From the NCBI RefSeq assembly GCF_012516315.1, contig NZ_CP051185.1:1071403-1135402 (forward strand): a DNA stretch of 64,000 nucleotides, given 5' to 3'. The notes under the pieces are model-generated. The model was given only the letters and a program-made list of their open reading frames with translations, had not been told where the DNA came from and did no database searches. The translations under genes and the position numbers were made by a program. This stretch comes from Limnospira fusiformis SAG 85.79. GTDB lineage: Bacteria > Cyanobacteriota > Cyanobacteriia > Cyanobacteriales > Microcoleaceae. Below are positions 44,593 through 55,700 of this stretch, piece after piece (positions within the stretch are counted from its first letter, which is position 1; each line of letters starts with the position of its first letter).

Positions 44593-44870
44593 TATGAATT
44601 CAATGGTAAATTACTATTTTGAATTATCGGCAAAATTTCACCGACAAATTTGTCCTCGATATTTTTAGGGCTGATATTAATAAAGTGTTGGTCTTGGTAT
44701 TTCATGACAATACCGGAACTACAGGTCTCCAAGCAAAACGACCCTTTAAGTTCAATGCGGTTTTCTAGTTGATATTCTGCGATTAATTCCTGAAGTTTTG
44801 GTAACACTTCATAAACGCCCATTTGGTGACAAGCAGACCCCATACATAGGTATAAGTTTTGTTTTGCCAT
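44592..44870 (-). CDS. Thioredoxin-like [2Fe-2S] ferredoxin
   Basis: 92 residues from ATG 44870 (MAKQNLYLCMG); upstream codons to 44921 are not needed. Four Cys in the family pattern: CMGSAC (C-x4-C) near the N-terminus and CLETC (C-x3-C) at about 56-60. These HoxE/NuoE-like ferredoxins pass single electrons. It follows hoxH after some 90 bases and is translationally coupled to the PAS gene, so it probably reports or carries electrons between Hox and the regulatory proteins. Confidence 0.92.
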   Translation of the reverse strand: MAKQNLYLCMGSACHQMGVYEVLPKLQELIAEYQLENRIELKGSFCLETCSSGIVMKYQDQHFINISPKNIEDKFVGEILPIIQNSNLPLNS

Positions 44871-44959
44871 ATCGATTAGTACCCAAGTCAACAATAAATA
44901 TTCCGCTGTTGGCGGAGGCAACCAGTAGAGGTTGCCCCTATGTTTAATCGTAGTTAATG

Positions 44960-46390
44960 TTAATTACGATAAACCTCATCAACAATTGTGCCATCAGGTT
45001 TAAGTAACTCAATATGTAGTGGCATTTGACCAACAGCATGAGTTGAACAACTTAAACAAGGGTCAAAACAGCGAATTCCAGCTTCAACTCGGTTTAACAA
45101 GCCTTCTGGAATTTCATTACCATGGATATAGTGCTTGGCAATTTGGGTAACAGTTTTATTCATTGCCAAGTTATTTTGTCCGGTGGCAATAATCAAGTTC
45201 ACCTTTTCAATTAAGCCATTTTCATTGACTTTATAATGGTGAAATAGAGTGCCGCGAGGGGCTTCACTAACTCCCACCCCTTCCAAGTTGTTAATTCCGG
45301 CATCAGCGCGAACGCGGGGGGAGGTAATATCAGGGTCTTCTACCAAAGCCTCGATCGCCTCAATACAAGCCATAATTTCGACGAGACGGGCGTAATGGTA
45401 GAAGAAGGAAGAAGTAGCAACCCGACCACCAGCGCGATCGCGAAATTCCCGCAATTCCCGATCAGCATCGGTAGTTCCAATTTGATCACAGACATTCAGC
45501 CGCGCCAAAGGTCCTACCCGATAAATACCATCAGGATATCCGAGAGGTTTATAATAGGGGAATTTGAGATAAGACCAATTTTCCACAGCCTCACCCAAAT
45601 AGTCTTGGTAATTATCCTCACTCAAACCATCAGCGACAATATTACCGTCACTATCGATAAAGCGCAGATGTCCGCCATAGTGTTCCCAATTACCATTAGG
45701 GGCGACTAACCCCATAAATAGAGAGGGGAATTTCCCAAATATATCGACCTCAGAAGCCAAGTTACTATCGAGGAGACGCTTTAATAGATTTAAGGCTAAT
45801 TCGGTAGTTTGGCGCGCTTCTGGGAGGCGGTCTTTTATCCATTCCAAACCGTCTTGGGAAAGAGGCGATCGCACTCCTCCAGGAACCGCCCAAGCCGCGT
45901 GAATTTTCCGTGCGCCCAATAGTTCAATCACGGTCTGACCAAACTGGCGCAGACGAATACCCGCCCTAGCCAAATCTGGATCAGCGGCAATTAATCCGAA
46001 TACATTTCTTTTGGCGGGGTCACTATCCCAACCCAACAGAAAATCGGGGCTACTGAGGTGGAAAAAACTCAAAGCATGGGACTGAGTTAACTGGGCTAAA
46101 TTCATCATCCGCCGCAATTTTTCCCCGGCTGGTGGCACTTTTACCGCCAGAATTTTATCCCCCGTTTTAGCGGCTGCTAAGAGGTGACTCACCGGACAAA
46201 TCCCGCAAATACGGGCAGTAATTCCGGCCATTTCAAACATTGGTCGTCCTTCGCAGAACTTTTCAAAACCCCGAAATTCTACCACATGAAATCGGGCATC
46301 TTCCACCTCTCCCGCATCATCCAAATATATGGAAATTTTCGCATGACCCTCAATGCGGGTCACTGGATCAATAACAACTGTCTTAGCCAT
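44960..46390 (-). CDS. hoxH: Bidirectional [NiFe] hydrogenase large subunit HoxH
   Basis: 476 residues. The L1 motif [10 protein letters not shown] supplies C62 and C65, the L2 motif DPCLSCSTH supplies C445 and C448 as [NiFe] ligands, and RIEGHAKI is at the N-terminus. The 25 residues after H451 ([11 protein letters not shown]...) are the C-terminal extension removed by HoxW. With HoxY it forms the hydrogenase module, which reversibly oxidises H2. Fifth and last structural gene of the hox operon, ahead of the ferredoxin-PAS-phosphatase genes. Confidence 0.97.
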   Translation of the reverse strand: MAKTVVIDPVTRIEGHAKISIYLDDAGEVEDARFHVVEFRGFEKFCEGRPMFEMAGITARICGICPVSHLLAAAKTGDKILAVKVPPAGEKLRRMMNLAQLTQSHALSFFHLSSPDFLLGWDSDPAKRNVFGLIAADPDLARAGIRLRQFGQTVIELLGARKIHAAWAVPGGVRSPLSQDGLEWIKDRLPEARQTTELALNLLKRLLDSNLASEVDIFGKFPSLFMGLVAPNGNWEHYGGHLRFIDSDGNIVADGLSEDNYQDYLGEAVENWSYLKFPYYKPLGYPDGIYRVGPLARLNVCDQIGTTDADRELREFRDRAGGRVATSSFFYHYARLVEIMACIEAIEALVEDPDITSPRVRADAGINNLEGVGVSEAPRGTLFHHYKVNENGLIEKVNLIIATGQNNLAMNKTVTQIAKHYIHGNEIPEGLLNRVEAGIRCFDPCLSCSTHAVGQMPLHIELLKPDGTIVDEVYRN

Positions 46391-46488
46391 AGTATAAAAT
46401 CACCTCTCCAGGGAATCAACAATTAATAATTAACCCGATAATTGCGGGCTAACCATTAATTTTCTAGTCAGTCAACAACAGGGAAACC

Positions 46489-47037
46489 TTAGCCAAACTT
46501 AATCATTTCTCGCCCTTCCATTTTCGGCATTTTCCCTTCCACCAAAGGCGCGAGGGTAGCCTTAATGCGATCGGCACTAGGGGGACATCCCGGCATAAAA
46601 ATATCAACATCGACGACTTCATGCACTGGAGTCACACGTTCCAGTAATTCAGGAACAATACCGGGTTCTCTGGGAAGTTGTGGGGTAAAATCCCCTAGTT
46701 CCAAATAGCAGCGTTTGAGTACATGATCGGTGCTACCCAACATATTCCGCATGGCGGGAACATTAGCAGTTACGGCACAATCTCCAAAAGAAATCAAGAG
46801 TTTGGTGCGCGATCGCACTTCTTTAATTAGTTCCAGGTTATCTTCGTTAGCGATACCACCCTCGACCAAACAAACATCAACATTTTCGGGATATTCTTTC
46901 AGGTCACAACCTACCGGGGAGTAAACCACTTCGACTTTTTCCGATAGTTCAATCAGCCATTCATCCAGGTCTAAAAAAGACATATGGCAACCGGAACATC
47001 CTGCTAACCAAACCGTAGCAAATCTTATCTTTTCCAT
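46489..47037 (-). CDS. hoxY: Bidirectional hydrogenase small subunit HoxY
   Basis: 182 residues. The N-terminal WLAGCSGCHMSFLD provides proximal [4Fe-4S] Cys14 and Cys17; further ligands are in SFGDCAVTANVPAM and PGCPPSADRI. It passes electrons from HoxH to HoxU. Its start overlaps the end of hoxU by 13 bases, so translation is probably coupled. Confidence 0.96.
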   Translation of the reverse strand: MEKIRFATVWLAGCSGCHMSFLDLDEWLIELSEKVEVVYSPVGCDLKEYPENVDVCLVEGGIANEDNLELIKEVRSRTKLLISFGDCAVTANVPAMRNMLGSTDHVLKRCYLELGDFTPQLPREPGIVPELLERVTPVHEVVDVDIFMPGCPPSADRIKATLAPLVEGKMPKMEGREMIKFG

Positions 47038-47741
47038 TCGTGTTTCTCCCGTGCATTAACTAAGAATTCTAATTTAGCGCGATCGCGAGTCATTTCGGCG
47101 ACCGTCGCACCTTTACGGAAAATGGAACCCGTCGGACAAGCATCAACACACTTACCGCAGGAAGTACAGGCATCGACAGCCCCCCAAGGTTGATTAAGTC
47201 CTGTAATCATTTTAGCAGCCGGGCCGCGAAAAGCCACATCCCAAACATGAGCGCCTTCAATTTCATCACATACTCTTTGACAGCGAGTACAGAGAATACA
47301 GCGGTTGTGATCAATACCAAATTGAGGGTGAGAGATATCAACTTCTCGCTGTGGGAAACGGTAGGTAAAGCGGCTATGATCCATACCTACTTCAACGGCG
47401 ACATCTTGCAATTCGCAGTTTTCATTAGCCACACAAACGGCACAAACATGGTTGCCTTCCGCAAATAGCATTTCCACAACCATTTTGCGATATTCTTTAA
47501 TCTGGGGGCTATTAGTGCAAACTTCCATCCCTTCCGCAACGGTAGTTACACAGGAGGGCAAAAGTTTATTAATTCCGGCAATTTCCACCAGACATAAGCG
47601 ACAAGCACCCACATCAGAAATACCATCCAAATGGCAGAGAGTTGGTATTCTGACCCCCGCCTCTTTAGCGGCTTCTAAAATGCTCGATCCTTGTTCGATC
47701 GCCACATCAATGCCATCAATTTTTAAGGTGACAACGGACAT
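47025..47741 (-). CDS. hoxU: Hydrogenase diaphorase subunit HoxU
   Basis: 238 residues from ATG 47741, placed after AAAGGAG at correct spacing; an ATG five codons upstream lacks one. An N-terminal [2Fe-2S] domain (CHLDGISDVGACRLCLVEI), a His/Cys NuoG-like segment (HVCAVCVANENC) and two [4Fe-4S] motifs (CILCTRCQRVC; CTSCGKCVDACPTG) are present. It links HoxF to HoxY. It lies just after hcp (75 bases between). Confidence 0.96.
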   Translation of the reverse strand: MSVVTLKIDGIDVAIEQGSSILEAAKEAGVRIPTLCHLDGISDVGACRLCLVEIAGINKLLPSCVTTVAEGMEVCTNSPQIKEYRKMVVEMLFAEGNHVCAVCVANENCELQDVAVEVGMDHSRFTYRFPQREVDISHPQFGIDHNRCILCTRCQRVCDEIEGAHVWDVAFRGPAAKMITGLNQPWGAVDACTSCGKCVDACPTGSIFRKGATVAEMTRDRAKLEFLVNAREKHEWKR

Positions 47742-47816
47742 AGTTTCTCCTTTCATTAAGGGAACATCTTACCGGGAGTCGGGAATATTGTATATTCCCG
47801 ATTTTCCCAGTTATTT

Positions 47817-49466
47817 CTAATTCAAACAGGCGGCTAAATCAGCTTCGGGAGTGGTAATAGCCTGTAGGTTGTATTTAGCCGAGAGGATAGCGAAGACATT
47901 AGGGGAAATGAAAGCTGGTAAAGTCGGACCTAAACGGATATCTTTGATACCCAAATATAATAGTGTCAGGAGAACCGCCACAGCCTTCTGTTCATACCAA
48001 GACAAAATCATAGATAGGGGGAGTTCATTAACTCCGATATCAAAGGCTTGGGCGAGTCCTAGGGCGATTTGAATAGCGGAATAGGCATCATTGCACTGTC
48101 CGACATCCATCAGCCGAGGAATGTTACCAATTTCCCCCATTTCCTTATCAAAAAAGCGGAATTTTCCACAGGCGAGAGTTAACACCACACAATCGGACGG
48201 AACCTGATCGACAAACTCTGTATAATAATTGCGATCGGGTTTAGCGCCGTCACAACCTCCCACTAGGAAGAAATGGCGAATTTTGCCTTGTTTAACCGCC
48301 TCAATCACCTGGTCGCTAACATTTAATACCGCATTACGGGCGAAGCCAGTTTTCACCTGACGGGGTGGTTCATCTTCTGCAAAGCCAGGTAAAGAGAGGG
48401 CTTTGTGGATAACAGCGCTAAAATCTGGGGTAAGATTTGCCCTATCTTCGAGATAGTTGATGTCAGGATATCCCACCGGACCGAGGGTAAATAATTTATC
48501 CTCATAGTGTTCGTGGGGAGGCATCAAACAGTTAGTGGTGATGACTATAGCACCGGGGAACTTAGCGAAATCCTTGGTTTGATTTTGCCAAGCTGTGCCA
48601 TAGTGACCGTAGAGGTGGGGATATTTTTGTTTAAGGACTGGGTAGCCATGGGCGGGTAGTAACTCCCCGTGGGTGTAAACATTAATACCAGTATTGGCTG
48701 TTTGTTGGAGGATGGCTTCGAGTTGTTTAATGTCGTGACCAGATACCAAAATGGCTTTTCCGGCTTTCGCATTCAGAGGAACAACGGTGGGGATAGGATG
48801 ACCATAATGGTTAGTGTGTCCCGCGTCGAGAAGTTCCATAGCCAACAGGTTCATTTCCCCGACTTTCATGGCTAGATTAACCCAATCTTCTAAACTGAGG
48901 TTAGGTTCTTCCAAGGCGGCGAGGGCTTGGTGTGTGAAACTATAAAGGCGATCGTCTTCCTGACCAAGTTCCTGGGCGTGGAAACTGTAGGAAGCCAAGC
49001 CCTTCAGACCGTAGAGGACGGTAAGTTTGAGGGAGAAGATATCGATGTCTTGACTAGAGTCAGCAATAAAGTTACGGGAAACTTCCTCCCCCTGGGCTAC
49101 TAAACTATCAGTCCAGTCTGGTTGATAGGTAGCAGCTACAGACCAACTGATGGGCCGATCGCTAATCTGTTCAACTTGGGTTTTGAGTTTTTCCCGTTGA
49201 GCGATCGCCTCACGAATATAATGGTAAAAGCGTTTACGGTTAAAGTTAACATTCGTCATAGTGGCGAACATCGACTCACAGGAAAACACATCTACAGCAT
49301 GGGTATCAATGCCCAATTCCTTAGCCTTCAAAGCCACAGGCGCAATACCCCGCAGACAGTACATTAATAGGTCTTGAACCGCATTTACATCCGGTCCTTT
49401 ACCACAAGCGCCCCACTGGTGGCAACCTTGACCGCTGGCAGTTTGTTCACATTGTTCACAAAACAT
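47817..49466 (-). CDS. hcp: Hybrid-cluster protein (hydroxylamine/NO reductase) inside the hox operon
   Basis: 549 residues, class with the short N-terminal Cys spacing (MFCEQCEQTASGQGCHQWG ACGK: C-x2-C...C...C), and hybrid-cluster ligands visible as VFSCESMF, VITTNCLMPP, LVGGCDGAKP and GQCNDAYS. Hcp reduces NO or hydroxylamine, and S-nitrosylates proteins in some bacteria, under anoxia. It is placed between hoxF and hoxU with the same orientation. A strong Shine-Dalgarno (AGGAG) precedes it. The insertion within hox is known in some filamentous cyanobacteria. Confidence 0.95.
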   Translation of the reverse strand: MFCEQCEQTASGQGCHQWGACGKGPDVNAVQDLLMYCLRGIAPVALKAKELGIDTHAVDVFSCESMFATMTNVNFNRKRFYHYIREAIAQREKLKTQVEQISDRPISWSVAATYQPDWTDSLVAQGEEVSRNFIADSSQDIDIFSLKLTVLYGLKGLASYSFHAQELGQEDDRLYSFTHQALAALEEPNLSLEDWVNLAMKVGEMNLLAMELLDAGHTNHYGHPIPTVVPLNAKAGKAILVSGHDIKQLEAILQQTANTGINVYTHGELLPAHGYPVLKQKYPHLYGHYGTAWQNQTKDFAKFPGAIVITTNCLMPPHEHYEDKLFTLGPVGYPDINYLEDRANLTPDFSAVIHKALSLPGFAEDEPPRQVKTGFARNAVLNVSDQVIEAVKQGKIRHFFLVGGCDGAKPDRNYYTEFVDQVPSDCVVLTLACGKFRFFDKEMGEIGNIPRLMDVGQCNDAYSAIQIALGLAQAFDIGVNELPLSMILSWYEQKAVAVLLTLLYLGIKDIRLGPTLPAFISPNVFAILSAKYNLQAITTPEADLAACLN

Positions 49467-49524
49467 AAATCCCTTCTCCTCATTTAGCTTCCTAGTTTCC
49501 CGTTTAGCTTCCCGATGTGAAATA

Positions 49525-51138
49525 TTAGTGAACCGCCACCTTACCGTTAGCAGTTTGAAGCAACTCCAAATACTCGCTCTCGAAATACTGCAAGGTACTG
49601 GTAACCGGGTTAGGGGCTGTCATTCCCAAGCCACATAAACTGGTAGCCTTCACCATGTCGCATAACTGTTTCAGTTTTTCCAAATCAGCGGAGGTAGCCT
49701 GTTTATTGAGTAACTTAGTAAGCAACTGGTACATTTGCACAGTACCCACACGGCAGGGGATACACTTACCACAGGTTTCACCCCGGCAAAATTCCATATA
49801 GAATTGAGCCACCTGCACCATGCTAGTGTTTTCATCCATCACCACCATGCCCCCAGATCCCATCATAGATCCCAATCTGGTGAGAGATTCATAATCTACC
49901 GGGGTATCAAGAAAATCAGCCGGGATACAACCGCCAGAGGGACCCCCTGTTTGCACGGCTTTAACTTGCAGACCGCCAGGAATACCGCCGCCCATCTCTT
50001 CGACAATTTCGCGTAGGGTAATACCCATCGGCACTTCAATCAGGCCGTTATTGCGGATTTTACCCGTCAGGGAGAAGATTTTAGTACCCTTGCTTTTCTC
50101 GGTACCAATTTGATTGTACCAGTCCGCCCCGTTGCGGATAATGGGGGCTATATTACCCAGGGTTTCCACGTTATTAATCAGGGTTGGGCAGTCCCACAAC
50201 CCGGAAACGGCGGGATAGGGTGGACGAGGACGGGGGTTGCCGCGACCGCCACCAATAGAAGCTATCAGGGCGGTTTCTTCGCCACAAACAAAAGCACCCG
50301 CACCAACCCGAATATCAATGTTGAAGTCTATGGAGGAACCAAAGATGCGGCTACCTAACATACTCTGACGTTTAGCCTGTTGAATGGCTTTCTGTAGCCT
50401 AGTGATCGCCAGGGGATATTCTGCGCGAACGTATATATAGCCTTGGGTCGCACCGACTGCATATCCAGCGATCGCCATTCCTTCTAGGATACGGTGAGGG
50501 TCACTTTCTAAAACACTACGATCCATAAACGCCCCAGGGTCGCCCTCGTCAGCGTTACAGATCACATATTTTTGTCCTGGGGGCATTTTAGCCACAGTCG
50601 CCCACTTTAGACCCGTGGGATAGCCAGCGCCTCCCCGTCCCCGTAATCCAGATTTAGTAATTTCTGTCACTACTTCTTCTGGAGTCAGGTCATAAATTGC
50701 ATGATGTAAGGCTCTGTAGCCTCCCACCGCAATATATTCCCCGATTTTTTCCGGGTCAATTTTGCCGCTAAATTCCCGAACGATTTTTAATTGGCGACTA
50801 AAGAAGGGATGATCAGGATCTCCTTGAACCGGTTTGGCTTCCCCGCCTTGCAGCGCTTCGATAATAGATGGCGCATCTTCGGGGGTGACTTTTTCATAAT
50901 GAATGCCGTTAGGTTCGACTTCCACCATTGGGCCGCGTCCGCAAAACCCCATACACCCCACACCGACTATTTGCACGTCAGCCTCAAGTCCTGACCCCTT
51001 CAGGGCATCTTCCATGGCTTTTTTGACTTCTAGGGACTCAGAGGCTTGACAGCCTGTAGATGTGCAGCAGTGGATACGGATACTTTTTTGATTGTTGCGT
51101 TCCTTTTCGGCTAGTTCGACTAATTCGGTCAATTCCAT
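49525..51138 (-). CDS. hoxF: Hydrogenase diaphorase subunit HoxF (NADH/FMN)
   Basis: 537 residues. An N-terminal thioredoxin-like [2Fe-2S] domain (HCCTSTGCQ ...[10 protein letters not shown], about 24-70), then the NuoF-like core: [10 protein letters not shown] (167-176, NADH site), [14 protein letters not shown] (FMN) and near the C-terminus [10 protein letters not shown] for the [4Fe-4S] cluster. It oxidises or reduces NAD(P)(H) for the Hox complex in the cytoplasm or at the membrane. It follows hoxE by 48 bases. Confidence 0.97.
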   Translation of the reverse strand: MELTELVELAEKERNNQKSIRIHCCTSTGCQASESLEVKKAMEDALKGSGLEADVQIVGVGCMGFCGRGPMVEVEPNGIHYEKVTPEDAPSIIEALQGGEAKPVQGDPDHPFFSRQLKIVREFSGKIDPEKIGEYIAVGGYRALHHAIYDLTPEEVVTEITKSGLRGRGGAGYPTGLKWATVAKMPPGQKYVICNADEGDPGAFMDRSVLESDPHRILEGMAIAGYAVGATQGYIYVRAEYPLAITRLQKAIQQAKRQSMLGSRIFGSSIDFNIDIRVGAGAFVCGEETALIASIGGGRGNPRPRPPYPAVSGLWDCPTLINNVETLGNIAPIIRNGADWYNQIGTEKSKGTKIFSLTGKIRNNGLIEVPMGITLREIVEEMGGGIPGGLQVKAVQTGGPSGGCIPADFLDTPVDYESLTRLGSMMGSGGMVVMDENTSMVQVAQFYMEFCRGETCGKCIPCRVGTVQMYQLLTKLLNKQATSADLEKLKQLCDMVKATSLCGLGMTAPNPVTSTLQYFESEYLELLQTANGKVAVH

Positions 51139-51186
51139 AATATTTTAGATCTCCTCTCTCAATGGAGTTGGGGTTACAAGTGGCAT

Positions 51187-51723
51187 TTAGTCGGCTGAAC
51201 CCTGCCACTGTTCCAGTCGTGCTACGGCCATTTCTGGGGTTTGCTGACCTGCGACTTTCCCATCAAAGACTGCGGCCGGAGCAATACCACAGGCTCCGAT
51301 ACAGCGGGCGGTGACAATAGATATCTGGCCGTCGGGGGTGGTTTCCCCGGATTTGATTCCGGTTTTCTCTTCTAAGGCTGCTAGGACTTCTCCACTGCCT
51401 TTAACATAGCAGGCGGTTCCTAAACAGACGACGCAGGTATGAGCGCCACTGGGTTTTAGGGAAAATAGATGATAGAAGGTGGCGACTCCGTAAACTTGGC
51501 TCAGGGGAAGTTTCAGTTGTCGCGCAACGTATATTAATACGTCTTCTTCTAAGTAGCCAAATGCTTCCTGGGCTTTGTGCAGCACTTCGATTAAGGCATC
51601 CTGACTATATTGGCTGCGTTTCATGGTTATATCCAGTACCTTGAAACGTTTATCGCCACTGGGATGGTTTGACGCTGCTTTGCTTTTGGCAGATTTGGGG
51701 GCGGTTTCTGTGGGAGATGGCAT
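51187..51723 (-). CDS. hoxE: Hydrogenase diaphorase subunit HoxE
   Basis: 178 residues from ATG 51723 ([13 protein letters not shown]); a start 11 codons upstream is possible. NuoE-like [2Fe-2S] ligands are in [12 protein letters not shown] and CIGACGIAP, and [10 protein letters not shown] is typical. First gene of the operon; the promoter should lie in 51724-52114, shared divergently with hypC. In Synechocystis the hox promoter is bound by LexA and AbrB proteins; I cannot assign such boxes here by eye. Confidence 0.95.
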   Translation of the reverse strand: MPSPTETAPKSAKSKAASNHPSGDKRFKVLDITMKRSQYSQDALIEVLHKAQEAFGYLEEDVLIYVARQLKLPLSQVYGVATFYHLFSLKPSGAHTCVVCLGTACYVKGSGEVLAALEEKTGIKSGETTPDGQISIVTARCIGACGIAPAAVFDGKVAGQQTPEMAVARLEQWQGSAD

Positions 51724-52114
51724 AGTAGTTTTACCGTAATTTCTACACAGTTTCAACCCTATTAAATATGATCAATGTTGATCCCCACAGGGTTGATGTT
51801 CTATTTTGATGACAATTCATCCTATTTTGGGGACATTTTTGGGACAAATCCCCAAAACAACTGTAGGGTTGTTTATCTCCAAATATTTCGTTAGTTGAAC
51901 ATTACAACATTCTGTTCTAAATGTTAAGTATAACGGCAAACCCCGGAAAAAAGTATTAAGATAATTAAAAGAATTTCTGCCTCTGCTGGTGGGTCTGCTA
52001 ACAGTGGTTATACTTAGTTAGCCTGTCATCAAACTACCACAGAGCCTACAGATAGCCTACAGGTTGCTATTGTCAACCTAAATGAGAATTATTGTCATTC
52101 TAGGGATGAAATAT

Positions 52115-52348
52115 ATGTGTCTAGCAGTTCCGGGAAAACTCGTGAGTATATCGGGAGATGATCCTTTACTAAAAAAAGGGCGCGTCAGCTTTGGCGGGGT
52201 AATTAAAGAGGTGAGTCTGGCTTATGTTCCTGAAGCGCAAGTGGGTGATTATGTTTTGGTTCATGTGGGTTTTGCTCTGAGTCGGGTAGAACCAGAGGAC
52301 GCTTTACAAACCTTAGCAGATTTACAACAGATGGTCAAATTGGGTTAA
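52115..52348 (+). CDS. hypC: Hydrogenase maturation chaperone HypC
   Basis: 77 residues from ATG 52115, chosen because HypC must begin MCLAVPGK, whose Cys2 takes part in Fe(CN)2CO delivery; upstream codons to 52082 would mask it. The remaining core (GRVSFGGVIKEVSLAYVPEAQVGDYVLVHVGFAL) is complete. It delivers the iron centre to HoxH with HypD. Divergent from hoxE; no other hyp gene is in the window. Confidence 0.95.
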   Translation: MCLAVPGKLVSISGDDPLLKKGRVSFGGVIKEVSLAYVPEAQVGDYVLVHVGFALSRVEPEDALQTLADLQQMVKLG

Positions 52349-52739
52349 AAATTGTTAAGACCTGATTTATATTTCCAGCCTCCTATAAGATAATAAATAG
52401 GGTAAGGTAGGAGGCAGTCAAGTTCCCAAAAACCCTTAACAAAGATTTAAAGATTGTGATCTGACTCAGGGGAAAGGAACCTTTGAATCAGACAACCGGC
52501 GCAGAGGTATTGTTGTCAAAATCTAGGTAAATTATCGACCCAATTTTTTTTGTTGTTGAATGACAAAATTTAGCGCGATCGCTTGGTAAAGAGAACTGTC
52601 AAGGACATGGCCTTGGCAAATAGTGCGATCGCCTAAAATTAGCTCGTCAATGGTTGTCCGGTCACAGCCATTAAGGCGGTTAATTCCGCAGTTTTTTGAA
52701 CCTGGGTTAAATCCCAAGTAAATGAGAGGATTTTCAAGT
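52349..52739. other. Intergenic region upstream of nifJ
   Basis: About 390 bases. A minus-strand frame (52532-52822) of 96 codons overlaps the nifJ start, has no recognised family and is probably not a gene. Two HIP1 octamers lie inside. GAGAGGA (52720-52726) is the likely ribosome binding site for nifJ. Confidence 0.4.
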
Positions 52740-55700
52740 ATGAATACCAGACAGTATGCCACCCTAGACGGGAACGAAGCGGTAGCCCGCGTGGCTTTTC
52801 GTCTCAATGAAGTTATTGCCATTTATCCCATCACTCCATCATCACCCATGGGAGAATGGGCGGATGCTTGGACATCGGAAGGACAACCCAACATTTGGGG
52901 AACGGTTCCCGCAGTAGTAGAAATGCAAAGCGAAGGAGGCGCGGCGGGGGCTGTTCATGGTTCCCTACAGGGAGGGTCATTAACCACGACATTTACAGCA
53001 TCCCAGGGATTATTATTAATGATTCCGAACCTGTACAAAATCGCCGGGGAACTAACCTGTGCGGTCCTCCATGTCGCCGCCAGGTCCATCGCCGCCCAAG
53101 CCTTGTCTATTTTTGGCGATCACAGTGACGTAATGGCAGTGCGGGCTACTGGTTGCGGATTATTATGTTCAGCCTCAGTCCAGGAAGCCCATGATTTAGC
53201 CCTAGTCGCCCAAGCAAGTACCCTAAAATCAAGGGTTCCATTTATCCACTTTTTTGATGGGTTCCGCACGTCCCACGAAGTGCAGAAAATCGAACTCTTG
53301 GAAGAGAGTGATCTGCGGGCGATGATAGATGATGAGGACGTTTATGCACACCGCGCCCGGGGACTAACACCCGATCGCCCTGCTTTACGAGGAACCGCCC
53401 AAAACCCCGATGTTTACTTCCAAGCGAGGGAAAGCGTTAACCCCTTCTATAACGTCTGTCCAGAAATTGTGCAAAAAGCCATGGACAAATTCGGGGAACT
53501 GACGGGACGGCACTATAAACTATTTGAATATCATGGCGCACCAGATGCCGATCGCATCATTATATTAATGGGTTCCGGCTGTGAAACCGTCCACGAAACC
53601 GTAGATTATCTGACCGCACAGGGAGAAAAAGTCGGAGTGCTAAAAGTCCGTCTGTATCGACCCTGGGATGCTAACGCCTTTATTGGCGCTGTACCAAAAA
53701 CGGCAAAAGCGATCGCAGTTTTAGACCGCACCAAAGAACCCGGCTCAAGTGGCGAACCCCTATATTTAGATGTCGTCACCGCCATTAGTGAAAGCTGGGA
53801 AGGACCCGCCCTCAAAATCGTAGGTGGTCGTTATGGGTTATCCTCCAAAGAATTTAACCCGGCTATGGTAAAAGCCGTTTTTGATAACCTCCAACTCGAC
53901 AAACCCAAAAATCACTTTACCATCGGTATTAACGACGACCTCAGCCACACCTCCCTACCCTTTGACCCGGAATTTTCCACCGAACCGGATAACGTCATCC
54001 GCGCCATGTTCTATGGTCTAGGGTCTGATGGTACTGTAGGGGCTAACAAAAACTCGATTAAAATTATCGGGGACGAAACCAATAACTACGCCCAGGGTTA
54101 CTTCGTCTACGACTCGAAAAAATCCGGCGCTGTCACCGTATCTCACCTGCGTTTCGGTCCTAACTTAATCCGCTCCCCCTATTTAATCGAAAAATCCAAC
54201 TTTATCGGCTGTCACCAGTGGAATTTCCTAGAAAAACTCAATGTAGTTGATGCAGCCACCAATGGGGCGACCTTCCTGCTGAATAGCCCCTACGGACCTG
54301 ATGAAGTATGGAATTACCTACCCATTGAAATTCAAGAGCAAATTGTCCGCAAAAACCTCAAACTATATGTCATCGATGCTAATAAAGTAGCCCGTGACAG
54401 TGGAATGGGTAGCCGTATCAATACGGTGATGCAGGTCTGTTTCTTCGCTTTGGCGGGAGTTCTACCCAAGGATGAGGCGATCGCCAAAATTAAAAAAGCG
54501 ATCGAAAAAACATACGGTAAAAAAGGTTCAGCCATTGTCCGCATGAACCTCCAAGCCGTAGACAATACCCTCGACAACCTCTTTGAGGTCAATATCGGCG
54601 AAGCCAATAGCCAGGTACGCATAGCGCCACCAGTCCCCGCTAACGCCCCTGATTTTGTCCGGGAAGTGGAAGGGATGATGTTAGCGCGTAAAGGCGACCA
54701 ACTCTCCGTCAGCCAACTACCCTGTGACGGAACCTATCCCACAGGTACATCAAAATGGGAGAAACGCAACGTCGCCCAAGAAATCCCCGTTTGGGATGCT
54801 GATGTCTGTGTGCAGTGTGGTAAATGTATCATGGTCTGTCCCCATGCGGTAATTCGTGGTAAAGCCTACGATGAAAGCGCCCTCAATGGTGCGCCGGAAA
54901 CCTTTAAAACTACTGCTGTCCGCGATAAAGCCTTTGAAGGGCAAAAATTCACCATCCAAGTATCTCCAGAAGACTGTACTGGTTGCGGTGTCTGTGTTGA
55001 TGTCTGTCCGGCGAAAAATAAATCCATGCCTTCCAAAAAGGCGATTAACATGGAGTCTCAGCCACCCATACGAGCCACGGAACGGGAAAACTGGGAATTT
55101 TTCCTCAACTTGCCTAACCCCGATCGCCGTAATTTGCGATCGGATATGATTAAACAACAACAATGGCAAGAACCCCTGTTTGAGTTCTCTGGTGCTTGTG
55201 CGGGTTGTGGCGAAACTCCCTATATCAAGTTAGCAACCCAACTATTTGGCGATCGTATGGTTGTCGCTAACGCCACTGGCTGTTCTTCTATCTATGGCGG
55301 TAACTTACCCACCACACCCTGGGCGCAAAATGCCGAAGGTCGCGGCCCTAGTTGGTCTAATAGCCTATTTGAAGATAACGCCGAATTTGGTCTAGGCTTC
55401 CGTCTGTCCATTGATAAACATACCGCTTTCGCCTGTGAATTGTTGCAGAAGTTAGGCGGTCTTGTTGGCGATGAACTGGTAGCCAAAATTATCAATAACC
55501 CCCAAAAATCCGAGGCTGATATTTGGGAACAACGGGAACTCGTCGCCCAGGTTAAGCAAAAATTGCAAGGGTCTGATGATACCAACGCCAAACAGTTACT
55601 CAGTTTGGCTGATTACCTCGTCAAAAAATCTGTCTGGATACTCGGCGGCGATGGTTGGGCTTATGATATCGGCTATGGCGGTTTAGATCATGTCATTGCT

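Noticed and set aside
52532..52822. Minus-strand frame of 96 codons upstream of nifJ
   Set aside because: It overlaps the nifJ start region, has no family match and no ribosome binding site.
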